34,721 nt of DNA from Candidatus Hydrogenedentota bacterium (GCA_903932505.1 CAIZGN010000355.1:1-34721), one strand, 5' to 3'; shown: positions 8,632 through 17,677, counted from the first letter of the stretch. Made by a program: numbers and translations. The notes: generated by a model not told the origin, from the letters alone.

Positions 8632-9537
8632 CTATCGGTTGAAATAGAAATAGACAAGCACGTGGGGCATCATCGAGATGACGGTCCACAGACGCAAGTC
8701 GGTGTACCACGCAACGAAGGGACGCCCTTTATTCACGTAGTCTTTCTTTAGAATGAGGTTGACCCATAGCATGGCACCAAGGAACAAACTGAGGGCGCAG
8801 ATCATGGCATACGGCTTGTAGAATCGGTTCCAGAAGTCGTTGATGGGCGTGAAAACGAATTTCAGGGGCCGGGCAAAAATCGGTTCAAAAGAGGATTCCA
8901 CCCACGCTTTGAAACGTTCATAATCATTGTAGCCGACGAAGGGGAAGCATTGGTCTTTGCCCATGGTCACTGCGAGGAAGCCGATGTCGACAATGGTCAG
9001 ACCGGTGCTGTCCGCCAAGCCCACCCAATACAGCTTGGGTTCTTTTTCTACGGGCTGAAGGAGGTCCGGTATGATCCACCCGATACGTGAATCAAAGTAG
9101 CTGCCAAGTTTCTTCGCGCCGGGCCCGGTATCACTCCCTTCGTTCACCGTCACATCGCCCGTCAGTACGGCGGGTGAAAACCGGGTGATTGATAAGGCGG
9201 AGAGGTCAAAGTCGCCCTTGATGTAGAAGCCTTGAATACCGGGGAGATTGGCCTTGATATCGGCCTTACCCACCAGATACTGCTTCTGCAGGGGATCACC
9301 AATCGGCAAGGCCTTCGCGCCACCCTTAATCTTCAGAGCAGGCTCGGGCTTGTTTGTCGTGTATTGAAACGGTTTGGCGGCCTTCAATTCGATCAGCTCG
9401 CCAGATTTCATCTTGATATAGACCCCGGGGGCCGTTGGCAATTCGTCGGCGGCACGGGCCACGCTGGCACCCAGCATCAGCAGGGCAACAAGCAGAGCCC
9501 CAAAGACCCTCATGGAACGTCCGGCTGCGGTAATCAT
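8632..9537 (-). CDS. Exported protein with C-terminal membrane anchor, second gene of the symporter operon
   Basis: 301 residues from ATG 9537, which follows AAGAAGGAA with good spacing; an ATG at 9612 would add 25 polar residues in front of the signal peptide and is less likely. Seen: a signal peptide (GALLVALLMLGASVARA, cleavage near residue 29), a beta-rich extracytoplasmic part of about 185 residues beginning PGVYIKMKSGELIEL, then two membrane helices near 235-256 (ICALSLFLGAMLWVNLIL) and 280-298. No known domain recognised. Context: 77 nt downstream of the symporter gene and 12 nt upstream of the small membrane protein. It might be a substrate-binding or sensing partner of the symporter; that is inference. 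Confidence 0.8.
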   Translation of the reverse strand: MITAAGRSMRVFGALLVALLMLGASVARAADELPTAPGVYIKMKSGELIELKAAKPFQYTTNKPEPALKIKGGAKALPIGDPLQKQYLVGKADIKANLPGIQGFYIKGDFDLSALSITRFSPAVLTGDVTVNEGSDTGPGAKKLGSYFDSRIGWIIPDLLQPVEKEPKLYWVGLADSTGLTIVDIGFLAVTMGKDQCFPFVGYNDYERFKAWVESSFEPIFARPLKFVFTPINDFWNRFYKPYAMICALSLFLGAMLWVNLILKKDYVNKGRPFVAWYTDLRLWTVISMMPHVLVYFYFNR

Positions 9538-9614
9538 GGATTGTTCCTTCTTCAAGCGTTCAGGAAACGCGCTTTCGTGACGCGCTTTTTGACTGTTCAT
9601 TAGACGAGACATGC

Positions 9615-11177
9615 CTACCGTTCTCCGATCTGGTCGTTGAGCGCGGCTTGGGCCTCGGCGCTAAGCACCACGGAACCCCAAGTAAGCCCGCGGATCTTGT
9701 CCGCAGGTTCGGGCTTGGTGAGCAGACTCACGACCACGGTGACGACCAGACTCAGCAGGAAGGAGTACATGGCAACATAAAGGAACGGATCGCTGATGGT
9801 GAAGACACCGGGCGTGAAATTGAGAATGAAGCAGAAGGGCACCCCGATGCACAAGGCAGCGAGCGCACCGGCGCTATTGGCGCGGGGCCACATGATGCCG
9901 AGCAGCAGAATGGCGAAAATGGGTCCTTGGAAGAGCGATAGCAGCATCTGGGAGAACACGTAGATGGACTCCTGATCGCCAATCGGCTTGGCCAAGGCGG
10001 CGGACACGATGATGAAAAAGACGGTTGCCGAGCGCCCCCAGAGCACCGCGACCTTCTCGGTCATGGCGGGCTTTCCGAACCATTTCCGGATCTGACCGAC
10101 AATGTCGGTGATGGTAATGGTGGCGGTGGAGTTGAGCTGAGCGGATATGTGCGACATCAGCGCGGCAAAGAGGGCGGCGAACATGAGTCCCCGCAACCCC
10201 GCCGGCATGAGCAGACGAATCATCTCGGGAACGGCGCGATCGGGATTGTCCAGATGCGGCACAAGCACCACGGCGCAGAGGCCGGGAAGGGCGACCATGA
10301 GGGGAATCATGGATTTCAAGAGTCCGGCAAAGAGCATGCCGCCCTTGGCGTCCCACTCGCTGCGGGCACCAAGCGTACGCTGCACAACCACCTGATTTCC
10401 GCTCATATACGCGATGGCCATGACCACGCCCAGCCCGAAGACAATACCGGTCCAGGGGAAAGGCGTTGTCGTGTCATTGGGCAGCAGCAGCGTGAAGTGG
10501 TTGGCGTACTCCGGGCCTTTGGCGAGCACTTGGGTCGTCAAGGAACCCCAGCCGCCCACTTCCCAGACGGTAAGTGCGAGCAGACCGAATCCACCGACGT
10601 ACATCACGATAAGCTGAACAACGTCCGTGAAGACCACAGCGGTCAAACCACCGGTGGTGGTATAGAACCCGGTGATGAGGGCGGTCATCCAGACCACCGC
10701 ATAGCGATCCCAGCCCAGAATAGTGAAAATGAGCTTGTCCGCCGTAATCCACAGCATCATGGCCAGGCCGATGAAGAGCAGCCACGCCCAGATCAAGCCG
10801 TTGATGAATTGGACAGCCGAATTGTAGCGACGACCGAGGAATTCAGGAATGGTAAACACGCCAGAGCGCCAGAAATAGGGCACAAAGACGAAGGCGGCCA
10901 CCACCATGGCTGGCATGGAACCCATCCAGTCGAAGTTGGCGGCTGCAACGCCGTACTTATAGGCCGCACCTGAGACGGCCACAAAGTCGGTGGCCCCGAT
11001 GTCCGAGGTCACGATGGAAAAACCGATGGCCCAGAAGGGCAACGATTTTCCGGCTGTAAAGAAGTCTTCCGCACTATCCACATATCGGGTACAGTACGAG
11101 CCAAGCACCAACGAACCGACCATATATATGACAATGATCAGCACGTCGATCCAGTGCAGTCCAATCACGCTTTCCAT
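9615..11177 (-). CDS. Sodium:solute symporter (SSS/SLC5 family)
   Basis: 520 residues with about 13-14 membrane helices. The start reads VIGLHWIDVLIIVIYMVGSLVLG, then DFFTAGKSLPFWAIGFS and TDIGATDFVAVSG, typical of SGLT-type symporters, followed by GFYTTTGGLTAVVFTDVVQ, the most conserved stretch of the family. Such proteins import sugars, myo-inositol or similar solutes with sodium. ATG 11177 follows TTGGAG with 7 nt spacing; a TTG at 11189 lies inside that ribosome site and is rejected. The substrate cannot be inferred. It is the first of four minus-strand genes, with partners that are not the usual SSS neighbours. Confidence 0.92.
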   Translation of the reverse strand: MESVIGLHWIDVLIIVIYMVGSLVLGSYCTRYVDSAEDFFTAGKSLPFWAIGFSIVTSDIGATDFVAVSGAAYKYGVAAANFDWMGSMPAMVVAAFVFVPYFWRSGVFTIPEFLGRRYNSAVQFINGLIWAWLLFIGLAMMLWITADKLIFTILGWDRYAVVWMTALITGFYTTTGGLTAVVFTDVVQLIVMYVGGFGLLALTVWEVGGWGSLTTQVLAKGPEYANHFTLLLPNDTTTPFPWTGIVFGLGVVMAIAYMSGNQVVVQRTLGARSEWDAKGGMLFAGLLKSMIPLMVALPGLCAVVLVPHLDNPDRAVPEMIRLLMPAGLRGLMFAALFAALMSHISAQLNSTATITITDIVGQIRKWFGKPAMTEKVAVLWGRSATVFFIIVSAALAKPIGDQESIYVFSQMLLSLFQGPIFAILLLGIMWPRANSAGALAALCIGVPFCFILNFTPGVFTISDPFLYVAMYSFLLSLVVTVVVSLLTKPEPADKIRGLTWGSVVLSAEAQAALNDQIGER

Positions 11178-11244
11178 GGACAACTCCAAATCGAGGGTTA
11201 AGTAGCTGCGGTTTCGGTGCTCGAAAGCACCCTAGGAATTTGAA

Positions 11245-11274
11245 ATCTTAGCAAGAGACCATCCGCATAAACAA
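11245..11274 (-). promoter_or_regulatory. Candidate promoter of the symporter operon
   Basis: Minus strand TTGTTT (11269-11274) and TAAGAT (11245-11250) with 18 nt spacing, about 60 nt before the symporter start. Moderate match; it shares the intergenic region with the divergent cytochrome promoter. Confidence 0.4.
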
Positions 11275-11298
11275 GTTTTTGAAATTCTGGGATATACT

Positions 11299-11326
11299 TT
11301 GATTTGGCGCGATGGAATGATATAAA
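11299..11326 (+). promoter_or_regulatory. Candidate promoter of the multiheme cytochrome pair
   Basis: TTGATT (11299-11304) and TATAAA (11321-11326) with 16 nt spacing. It leaves a leader of about 145 nt before the cytochrome start at 11476. The stretch between holds no convincing gene or hairpin that I can see. Confidence 0.5.
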
Positions 11327-11475
11327 ATCAGGTGTTTGTGACTGGGCAGAGTGTGTTTGGGGCTGTAAGGTGCTGCGGTGCAACGGTTGTCCCTGCGTGA
11401 ACCATGAGTGCAGGGTGCGTGTTCATGTCGGCCAATGGTCGACATCGTTCGAAAAAAAATCTTAGGAATGACGGA

Positions 11476-14241
11476 ATGAAATTCAGGCTTGCGGTTGTTG
11501 TTTGTTGTGTGATGGTGTGGATGGTGTCACCGTGGTGCGCGGCCGTGGAAGACACGGAGTGCTTCGCCTGTCACGGAGAAAAAGATTTCACCATCCAAAA
11601 GCCCGATGGTAAAACGATTTCCCTCTACATCGACAAAGAGATCGTGGACACGTCCATGCACGGTCCCTTGGGTTGCACCGCGTGTCATAGCGACATCGCC
11701 GAAGTTCCTCACCCCGAAGGCCTGAAGAAGGTCGATTGCGCGGAATGCCACAAGGAGCAGGGGGATGTCTACGTCCAGAGTACCCATGGAAAAAAACAGG
11801 CCGAGGGCGATCCGCTCGCGCCCGCCTGCGCTGATTGCCATGGCAAGCACGACATCAAGCCGCTGGACGATCCGAACTCCTCCGTAAACGCCATCCATGT
11901 ACCGCAGACCTGCGGCAAGTGCCACGCGGACAACGCGCCCGTGGGACAATCCCGGAATATCGAGCAGAAAGATATCATCCAGCACTACACCGAGAGTATT
12001 CACGGTGAGGGTCTGCTGAAAAAGGGGTTGAAGGTAACCGCCGTCTGTAATAGCTGCCACACGGCGCACTCGGTACTCCCCCACACCGACCCCAAATCAA
12101 CAATTAACCGCGACAATGTGGTGGCCACATGCGAAAAGTGCCACACCCTGATCGAGCAGGTCCATCGCAAGGTCATCAACGGCGAGCTTTGGGAGAAAGA
12201 CCCGAACAAAGTCCCCATATGCATTGATTGCCATCAGCCCCACGCCGCGCGCAAGGTCTATTACGACACCGGCGTGAGTGATAAGGACTGTATGGCCTGC
12301 CACGACAAGGTGATTCAGGGTGCCAAGCGGGAGATTCCCGTAGTGGATGTCGCCCAAATTGGCGGTTCGATGCACAAGGAGAAGCGCTGCGCGCAATGCC
12401 ATACGGGTGCCGATCCCGCAAAGTCGCGCCCCTGCGAAACGGTGCCGACCAAGGTGGACTGCTCCATCTGCCACCAAGACCAAGTAACGCAGCACGCCAG
12501 CGGTATCCACGGCCAACTGCTGGCCAAGGGTGACCCGGATGCACCAGAATGCCTGGACTGCCATAGCGGTCACGGCACCCAATCAAAGAATGACCCGGCC
12601 TCTCCGTCCTTCCCAAAGAACGTGCCCGCGCTTTGCGGCAAGTGCCACCGCGATGGCGAACAGGCTGCCAAACGGCTGCATAGCACCCAGATTGACATCA
12701 TCGGGAACTATACCTCGAGTATTCACGGTAAGGGCCTTCTGGATAGTGGATTGCTGGTCACGGCGACCTGCACACGCTGCCATACGGCGCACCGCCCGCT
12801 TCCAGCGAGCGATCCCGAATCGAGCGTCAATCCGGCGAACCTGCCCAAGACCTGCGGGGCATGCCATGAGGGCGTGGAAAAAGCCTTCGAGAAGAGCATC
12901 CATTCACCCTTGGTGACCAAGACCGACAAGCCGCTGCCCGTGTGCAGCACCTGCCACACCGCGCACACTATTGCACGCACTGACCAAGACAAGTTCCGTC
13001 AGGACATTCTTGGCACCTGCGGCAAGTGCCACGCAGAGATTGCTGAAACCTATTTCGACACGTATCACGGCAAAGTCTCAAAACTGGGCGCAGGTGCAAC
13101 GGCGAAATGCCATGATTGCCATGGCGCACACGACATTCTGGCCGTGACAAATCCGAATTCGCATGTGAGCCGCGACAACATCGTGGCAACATGCAGCAAA
13201 TGCCATGAGGGTTCGAACCGTCGCTTTGCGGGGTATCTCACTCACGCGACCCACCACGATCCCAAGAAGTACCCGATCCTCTTTTACACATTCTGGGCGA
13301 TGACGGCACTTCTGGCAGGTACGTTCGCCTTCTTCGGCTTGCACACGCTGGCCTGGTTGCCCCGTTCCTTCCGGGAACTGCGACGCAAACGTGAGGGTGT
13401 GGGCGAAGGGGATCAGCGCCTCTTCATGCGGTTTGACCCCATCATCCGGCAGATGCACTTTGTGTTGATTTGCTGTTTCCTGGGCTTGGCCGTGACGGGT
13501 ATGGCCCTTAAATTTTCCTATATGCCTTGGGCCATGTGGCTATCCCGAATGATGGGCGGATTCCACACGATGGGCGGCATTCACCGAGCGTGCGCGGTCG
13601 TCATGATAATTCTGTTCGTCGTGCATTTGGTGGTCGTTGTCGAGCACAAGCGCCGGGGCGGTTTGACGTGGTTCCAGATGTTTTTGGGTTCGAAGTCGCT
13701 GGTACCCAACCTGACTGACCTCAAGGAATTCATCCAGACCATGAAGTGGTTCATGCACCTCGATCCGCGCCCGGCGTACGGACAGTGGACCTATTGGGAG
13801 AAATTCGACTACTTTGCGGTGTTCTGGGGTGTGGCCATCATCGGCTCCACCGGGCTCATGCTTTGGTTCCCTGAACAAATGACCAAGCTGTTCCCCGGAT
13901 GGTTCATCAACGTGGCAACCATCATCCACAGTGACGAAGCTTTGCTGGCTTGCGGGTTCATTTTCACGATCCACTTCTTCAACACCCATTTCCGTCCGGA
14001 AAAGTTCCCGATGGACATGGCGATGTTCACCAGCCGCATGACCGTCGAGGAGCTCATGCATGAGCGTCCCCGGCAGTATCAGGAACTGGTGGAGAGTGGT
14101 GAGCTTGAGAAGCACATCGTTCCCGAAGACGCACCAAAAGAATTCCAATTCTGGGCGATCCTGTTCGGCAATCTTGCCCTGCTGATCGGATTCTCCATGG
14201 TGATATTCATCCTGTACTCCATGATCTTTGGTTATCAGTGA
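11476..14241 (+). CDS. Fusion of a 19-heme cytochrome c with a b-type cytochrome membrane domain
   Basis: 921 residues. ATG 11476 follows AGGA and opens a signal peptide (LAVVVCCVMVWMVSPWCAA); an in-frame start at 11404 is less likely. I count 19 CXXCH sites between about residues 30 and 577, many in the pattern SIHG...CxxCHxxH, which supplies distal His ligands. From about 596 on there are six or so membrane helices with conserved His (MHFVLICC, GGIHRACAV, VHLVVVVEH, IIHSDEALL, FTIHFFNTH), resembling cytochrome b561/formate-dehydrogenase-gamma-type domains. The protein would link the quinone pool to a periplasmic heme wire. No catalytic reductase motif is visible. It is followed 137 nt later by a smaller paralogue. 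The c-type region contains an internal duplication. Confidence 0.88.
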   Translation: MKFRLAVVVCCVMVWMVSPWCAAVEDTECFACHGEKDFTIQKPDGKTISLYIDKEIVDTSMHGPLGCTACHSDIAEVPHPEGLKKVDCAECHKEQGDVYVQSTHGKKQAEGDPLAPACADCHGKHDIKPLDDPNSSVNAIHVPQTCGKCHADNAPVGQSRNIEQKDIIQHYTESIHGEGLLKKGLKVTAVCNSCHTAHSVLPHTDPKSTINRDNVVATCEKCHTLIEQVHRKVINGELWEKDPNKVPICIDCHQPHAARKVYYDTGVSDKDCMACHDKVIQGAKREIPVVDVAQIGGSMHKEKRCAQCHTGADPAKSRPCETVPTKVDCSICHQDQVTQHASGIHGQLLAKGDPDAPECLDCHSGHGTQSKNDPASPSFPKNVPALCGKCHRDGEQAAKRLHSTQIDIIGNYTSSIHGKGLLDSGLLVTATCTRCHTAHRPLPASDPESSVNPANLPKTCGACHEGVEKAFEKSIHSPLVTKTDKPLPVCSTCHTAHTIARTDQDKFRQDILGTCGKCHAEIAETYFDTYHGKVSKLGAGATAKCHDCHGAHDILAVTNPNSHVSRDNIVATCSKCHEGSNRRFAGYLTHATHHDPKKYPILFYTFWAMTALLAGTFAFFGLHTLAWLPRSFRELRRKREGVGEGDQRLFMRFDPIIRQMHFVLICCFLGLAVTGMALKFSYMPWAMWLSRMMGGFHTMGGIHRACAVVMIILFVVHLVVVVEHKRRGGLTWFQMFLGSKSLVPNLTDLKEFIQTMKWFMHLDPRPAYGQWTYWEKFDYFAVFWGVAIIGSTGLMLWFPEQMTKLFPGWFINVATIIHSDEALLACGFIFTIHFFNTHFRPEKFPMDMAMFTSRMTVEELMHERPRQYQELVESGELEKHIVPEDAPKEFQFWAILFGNLALLIGFSMVIFILYSMIFGYQ

Positions 14242-14378
14242 TTATCGGTGGCGGGGATTCCCCCGCGCCCGAGAGCAATCGATAGCGCGTTTTTGTTTGC
14301 CTCAGCGTCCGCCTCTCTGGCGACGGAACGTTGGGCTGGTGATAGGTCGTAACCTTGGATGACGGAAAGAAGAAGCGC

Positions 14379-16316
14379 ATGAATCGGTTTAGTGGATGGA
14401 TGGTCGGGATATGTTGCGCGGTTGTGTTGGGATGCTTTGCTATACCGGAGATGGTGTGGGCGGTGGAAGACGCCGACTGTTTTCAGTGCCACGGCGAAGC
14501 GGACATCAAAAACGATGCCGGGCGTTCGCTGTATGTGGATGCCAAGGTCTTTGCGGCATCGGTGCACAAGGACAATGGCTGCGTTTCGTGCCATGCTGAC
14601 ATCACCGAAGTGCCGCACAATCCCAAGCTCAAGACCGTGAACTGCGGCGAATGCCATGCCGAGCAGGAAGAGTACGCGAAGAGCCTGCACGGGTTGGCTC
14701 TGGCGAAGGGCGACAAGGATGTGGCAAGTTGCGACGACTGCCACGGCAAGCATGACATTCGTGCGGCGAAAGATCCCCTGTCCTCCATGTCTCCGGTGAA
14801 CCAGCCCGCCACCTGCGGCAAGTGCCACTCGAATCCAGAACTTGTGGCCCGCCACATGATTTCTGTGCAGCATCCCTCGGATGCGTATATGCAGAGCACG
14901 CACGCGAAGGCCATTCTCGCAGGAAACCTGAAAGCGGCCTCCTGCTCCAGTTGCCATGGCACGCACTCCATGCATTCCTCCCAAGATACGGACTCCAGTG
15001 TGAATCGCATGAATCTGCCCAAGACCTGCGGTGTCTGTCACCCCGCCGTGGTTGAGGAATACGCCAAGAGTATCCACGGCAAAGCACTGGCAGAAGGCAT
15101 TCCAGACGCGCCCACCTGCTATGATTGCCACGGTGAGCACGATATCGAAGCATCGGAAAACACGGGATCCTCGGTGAGCCGTGAAAACGTTTCGCGCTCG
15201 ACCTGCCCGCGCTGCCACGACGACGAGCGCGTCATGAAGCGTTATGGCATTGAGACGATGCGTTCCGCGAGTTACATGGACAGTTACCACGGCATGGCGA
15301 GTGCCGCTGGCTCCAAGGTTGTGGCCAGTTGCACGAGCTGCCACGGGGTGCACAGCATCCTTCCCTCCCGGGATTCTGCCTCTTCGACCAACATGGCCAA
15401 TCTGGTCAAGACCTGCGGAAAATGCCACGAAAATGCAAACGAAAACTTTACCACCGGCCAGGTGCACGTGCTGCCCTCGGATCCGAAGCAAAAAGCGCTC
15501 GGCATCGTCCGCCTCATCTATATTGTGCTGATCGTGCTGACCATCGGCGGCATGACCTTCCATAATTCCCTCATCATGGGTCGCCATATGCTGGGTAAGT
15601 TCTTCCAGGAACTTCGCGGGAAGGATACCTACAAGCGTTTCTCGCTCGGACAGACCATGGGCCACATGGTGCTAACCGTGTCGTTTATTACTTTGACCAT
15701 CACCGGTTTCGCCCTTCGTTACCCGGATACCTGGTGGGCTCAAGCAATCTTTGTGGGCGACTATGGTCTGGCCATGCGCGGCGTCATCCACCGCGCCGCA
15801 GCCATCGCGCTGGTCGCCCTCTCCTTGGTCAACGGGATTTACCTCGTTTTCACCAAGAGCGGGCGCGAGGAATTCCGGGCGCTTATGATGTGGCCGAAAG
15901 ACTTCTTCGACGTCCTGCGCAACATGCTCTATGTCGTCGGTCTCTCGAAAACCCAGCCGCGCTTCGGTCGATATAGCTACGTCGAGAAATTTGAGTACTG
16001 GGGCATGTGGTGGGGCACTTTCGTAATGGTGGTCACCGGCTTCTGCATGTGGTTCGTCAACATATTCCTCAAGTTCCTACCCAAAATCGTGCTGGATATC
16101 ATGGCACTTATCCACTTCTACGAAGCATGGTTGGCGATGCTGACCATTGTCGTGTGGCACCTTTACTACATGATTTTCGACCCGCACACCTACCCCATGA
16201 ACTGGTCGTGGATCACAGGTCGAATCACCGAGGAAGACTTCAAGGCGCGTCATCCGCTTGAATTCGAGCGGGTAACCGGAAAAGACGCGGGTGACGACCC
16301 ACACCACGGCGCATAG
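14379..16316 (+). CDS. Fusion of an 11-heme cytochrome c with a b-type cytochrome membrane domain
   Basis: 645 residues from ATG 14379; a TTG at 14355 would add eight residues. A signal peptide (GICCAVVLGCFAIPEMVWA) is followed by 11 CXXCH sites (about 35-350), then about five membrane helices from residue 375 with His-bearing segments (GHMVLTVSFI, GVIHRAAAIAL, IHFYEAWLAML, VVWHLYYMIF). Start and end closely parallel the 19-heme protein: both begin mature sequence with VED-xx-CFxCHGE and share a second-heme region ending in CHADI/CHSDI. Ends with KDAGDDPHHGA. The pair probably arose by duplication with gain or loss of heme modules. A strong terminator follows immediately, so the two form a bicistronic unit. 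Role: quinone-linked periplasmic electron transfer, direction unknown. Confidence 0.88.
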   Translation: MNRFSGWMVGICCAVVLGCFAIPEMVWAVEDADCFQCHGEADIKNDAGRSLYVDAKVFAASVHKDNGCVSCHADITEVPHNPKLKTVNCGECHAEQEEYAKSLHGLALAKGDKDVASCDDCHGKHDIRAAKDPLSSMSPVNQPATCGKCHSNPELVARHMISVQHPSDAYMQSTHAKAILAGNLKAASCSSCHGTHSMHSSQDTDSSVNRMNLPKTCGVCHPAVVEEYAKSIHGKALAEGIPDAPTCYDCHGEHDIEASENTGSSVSRENVSRSTCPRCHDDERVMKRYGIETMRSASYMDSYHGMASAAGSKVVASCTSCHGVHSILPSRDSASSTNMANLVKTCGKCHENANENFTTGQVHVLPSDPKQKALGIVRLIYIVLIVLTIGGMTFHNSLIMGRHMLGKFFQELRGKDTYKRFSLGQTMGHMVLTVSFITLTITGFALRYPDTWWAQAIFVGDYGLAMRGVIHRAAAIALVALSLVNGIYLVFTKSGREEFRALMMWPKDFFDVLRNMLYVVGLSKTQPRFGRYSYVEKFEYWGMWWGTFVMVVTGFCMWFVNIFLKFLPKIVLDIMALIHFYEAWLAMLTIVVWHLYYMIFDPHTYPMNWSWITGRITEEDFKARHPLEFERVTGKDAGDDPHHGA

Positions 16317-16338
16317 AGAACCTTCCCGTTAGCCATTC

Positions 16339-16380
16339 AACCGGGTCCGCTACCTTCGGGTATCGGGCCCGGTTCTTTTC
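16339..16380 (+). terminator. Rho-independent terminator after the cytochrome pair
   Basis: A stem of about 16 bp (AACCGGGTCCGCTACC pairing with GGTATCGGGCCCGGTT, two mismatches) closed by a TTCG tetraloop and followed by CTTTTC. It starts 22 nt after the 11-heme gene stop. Confidence 0.85.
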
Positions 16381-16440
16381 ACCGGGCATCGGCAATATGC
16401 GCAAAATGATAAAATAAAAAATCCGGCTTTACCAAACTGC

Positions 16441-16470
16441 TTGAAACTTTTTGGCGCGAGCGGACATAGT
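16441..16470 (+). promoter_or_regulatory. Candidate promoter of the orphan four-helix membrane protein
   Basis: TTGAAA (16441-16446) and CATAGT (16465-16470) with 18 nt spacing, preceded by an AT-rich run (16405-16430). The upstream terminator means this gene needs its own promoter. Confidence 0.4.
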
Positions 16471-16506
16471 ATACGGGTGTCTATTCTACTACTTGGGAGT
16501 TATATC

Positions 16507-17604
16507 ATGGGCATCATTGTGCGGTCTCTTTTTGTGCTTGCCGTTGTTCTGCTGGGCATAGTGTCGATGTGGACCACCTATACGAGCCTCCACGATTCGA
16601 TCCTTCCGGAACCGACGGTGGGAATCCCCTTGCCCAATGGCGTGGTGTGGCAATGTTCGGTGATGGCACTGGGAATGTCTGTGGCGATTGGCATCATGCT
16701 GTTCGCGCTCAAAGTCGCGGTCATCCAGGGCGAAAAGCGGCTGAGCATCCCCGGCGTCGCAGGTATGACAATCGTGGCCTTTATCTCGATTGCCTTCAAT
16801 CTTGACGTCTTGTACCGCACAGCCGACCGGGACTTTTTCCTTCGGTATTCGAACGACCGGATGCGCTCGGTTTACGAAGAATTCCTATCGAAGGCCACGG
16901 CGGATTTGAGCAAAAAAAAGACGGGTTTGCTTCAGGATATTGCGAAACAGCAGGGCGAACTCGCCGCTGAGGTGAAAGGTTTGCGCAGAGCCCCGTCTGG
17001 TTATGGAAACCTCGCCAAAAACGAGGATTACAAGCTGACCGTGCTGGAAAAGACCGCGCAGGTGGAATTGGACGCTGTCGACGCCGCCCTGAGCACCAAG
17101 GAGAAGGCGGACGTCATTCTGCGTGGCACCCCCCCCGCCACCCTTGATGAGGTCGACGCCATGCAGGGGCAATTGCGGGTCGAATGCAAAGATCTGGCCT
17201 CAGCCTCGGGCGTTCGGCTGCCCGATGTGGTTCGGTTGGAAAACCCGCTCTTTGCGGTGTTCGCGAAGCTCTTTGACTGGCATACCGTTGGTTTCAAAGA
17301 GATTTTCCTAATGATCATCGCGTTTCTTATGGACTTGGGCGATATTATCGGCTACGCGTTGGTGCCCAATCGCCAGAAACGGCAGGATGAGCGCGAGTAT
17401 GACGCCCCTCTTCCCAAACGGGCCCTGCGGCCCTTGCCTGCGCCTTCGGACAATCTGCTGCCCATCTTGGAACCCTCGACACCCCAGGAGCACGAGGATG
17501 AAGGTGGTAAAGACGGGGACGAGGAATCCTTCCCCATGCCTGCGGAGAACATCGCGCCACTGGCCGCCTCCGCCGCCCGTCGCCAACGCCTTCGCATCTG
17601 GTAG
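16507..17604 (+). CDS. Uncharacterised four-helix membrane protein with a charged helical domain
   Basis: 365 residues from ATG 16507, preceded by GGGAG; a TTG at 16441 in frame is less likely because it lies in the promoter. Seen: three N-terminal membrane helices (about 5-24, 46-72, 79-98), a soluble, highly charged, probably coiled-coil region of about 150 residues (about 105-255), a fourth helix (about 264-288, IFLMIIAFLMDLGDIIGYALV), and a Pro/acid-rich tail (EHEDEGGKDGDEE) ending in basic residues. The topology recalls DUF4407-like proteins, but I cannot confirm homology. The gene stands alone between two terminators. Function unknown. Confidence 0.8.
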   Translation: MGIIVRSLFVLAVVLLGIVSMWTTYTSLHDSILPEPTVGIPLPNGVVWQCSVMALGMSVAIGIMLFALKVAVIQGEKRLSIPGVAGMTIVAFISIAFNLDVLYRTADRDFFLRYSNDRMRSVYEEFLSKATADLSKKKTGLLQDIAKQQGELAAEVKGLRRAPSGYGNLAKNEDYKLTVLEKTAQVELDAVDAALSTKEKADVILRGTPPATLDEVDAMQGQLRVECKDLASASGVRLPDVVRLENPLFAVFAKLFDWHTVGFKEIFLMIIAFLMDLGDIIGYALVPNRQKRQDEREYDAPLPKRALRPLPAPSDNLLPILEPSTPQEHEDEGGKDGDEESFPMPAENIAPLAASAARRQRLRIW

Positions 17605-17620
17605 GTGCGTTGCCACAAAT

Positions 17621-17663
17621 CAAAATCGCGGGGAGAGGCTGACCTCTCCCCGCGATTGTTTTC
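17621..17663. terminator. Bidirectional terminator between convergent genes
   Basis: A perfect 15-bp stem (AATCGCGGGGAGAGG with its complement, loop CTGA) flanked by AAAA on the left and TTTT on the right, so it works on both strands. It lies between the membrane protein ending at 17604 and the minus-strand TIM-barrel gene ending at 17678. Confidence 0.9.
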
Positions 17664-17677
17664 AGTATCGCGCGGGC

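Noticed and set aside
10149-10973. 274-codon plus-strand frame over the symporter gene
   Set aside because: Antisense shadow of the symporter; His/Glu-rich composition and no start signals.
14235-15665. Long open frame of 476 codons on the minus strand across the 11-heme cytochrome gene
   Set aside because: It is His/Ala-rich antisense of CXXCH codons, has no ribosome site or family resemblance, and lies entirely over a well supported gene.
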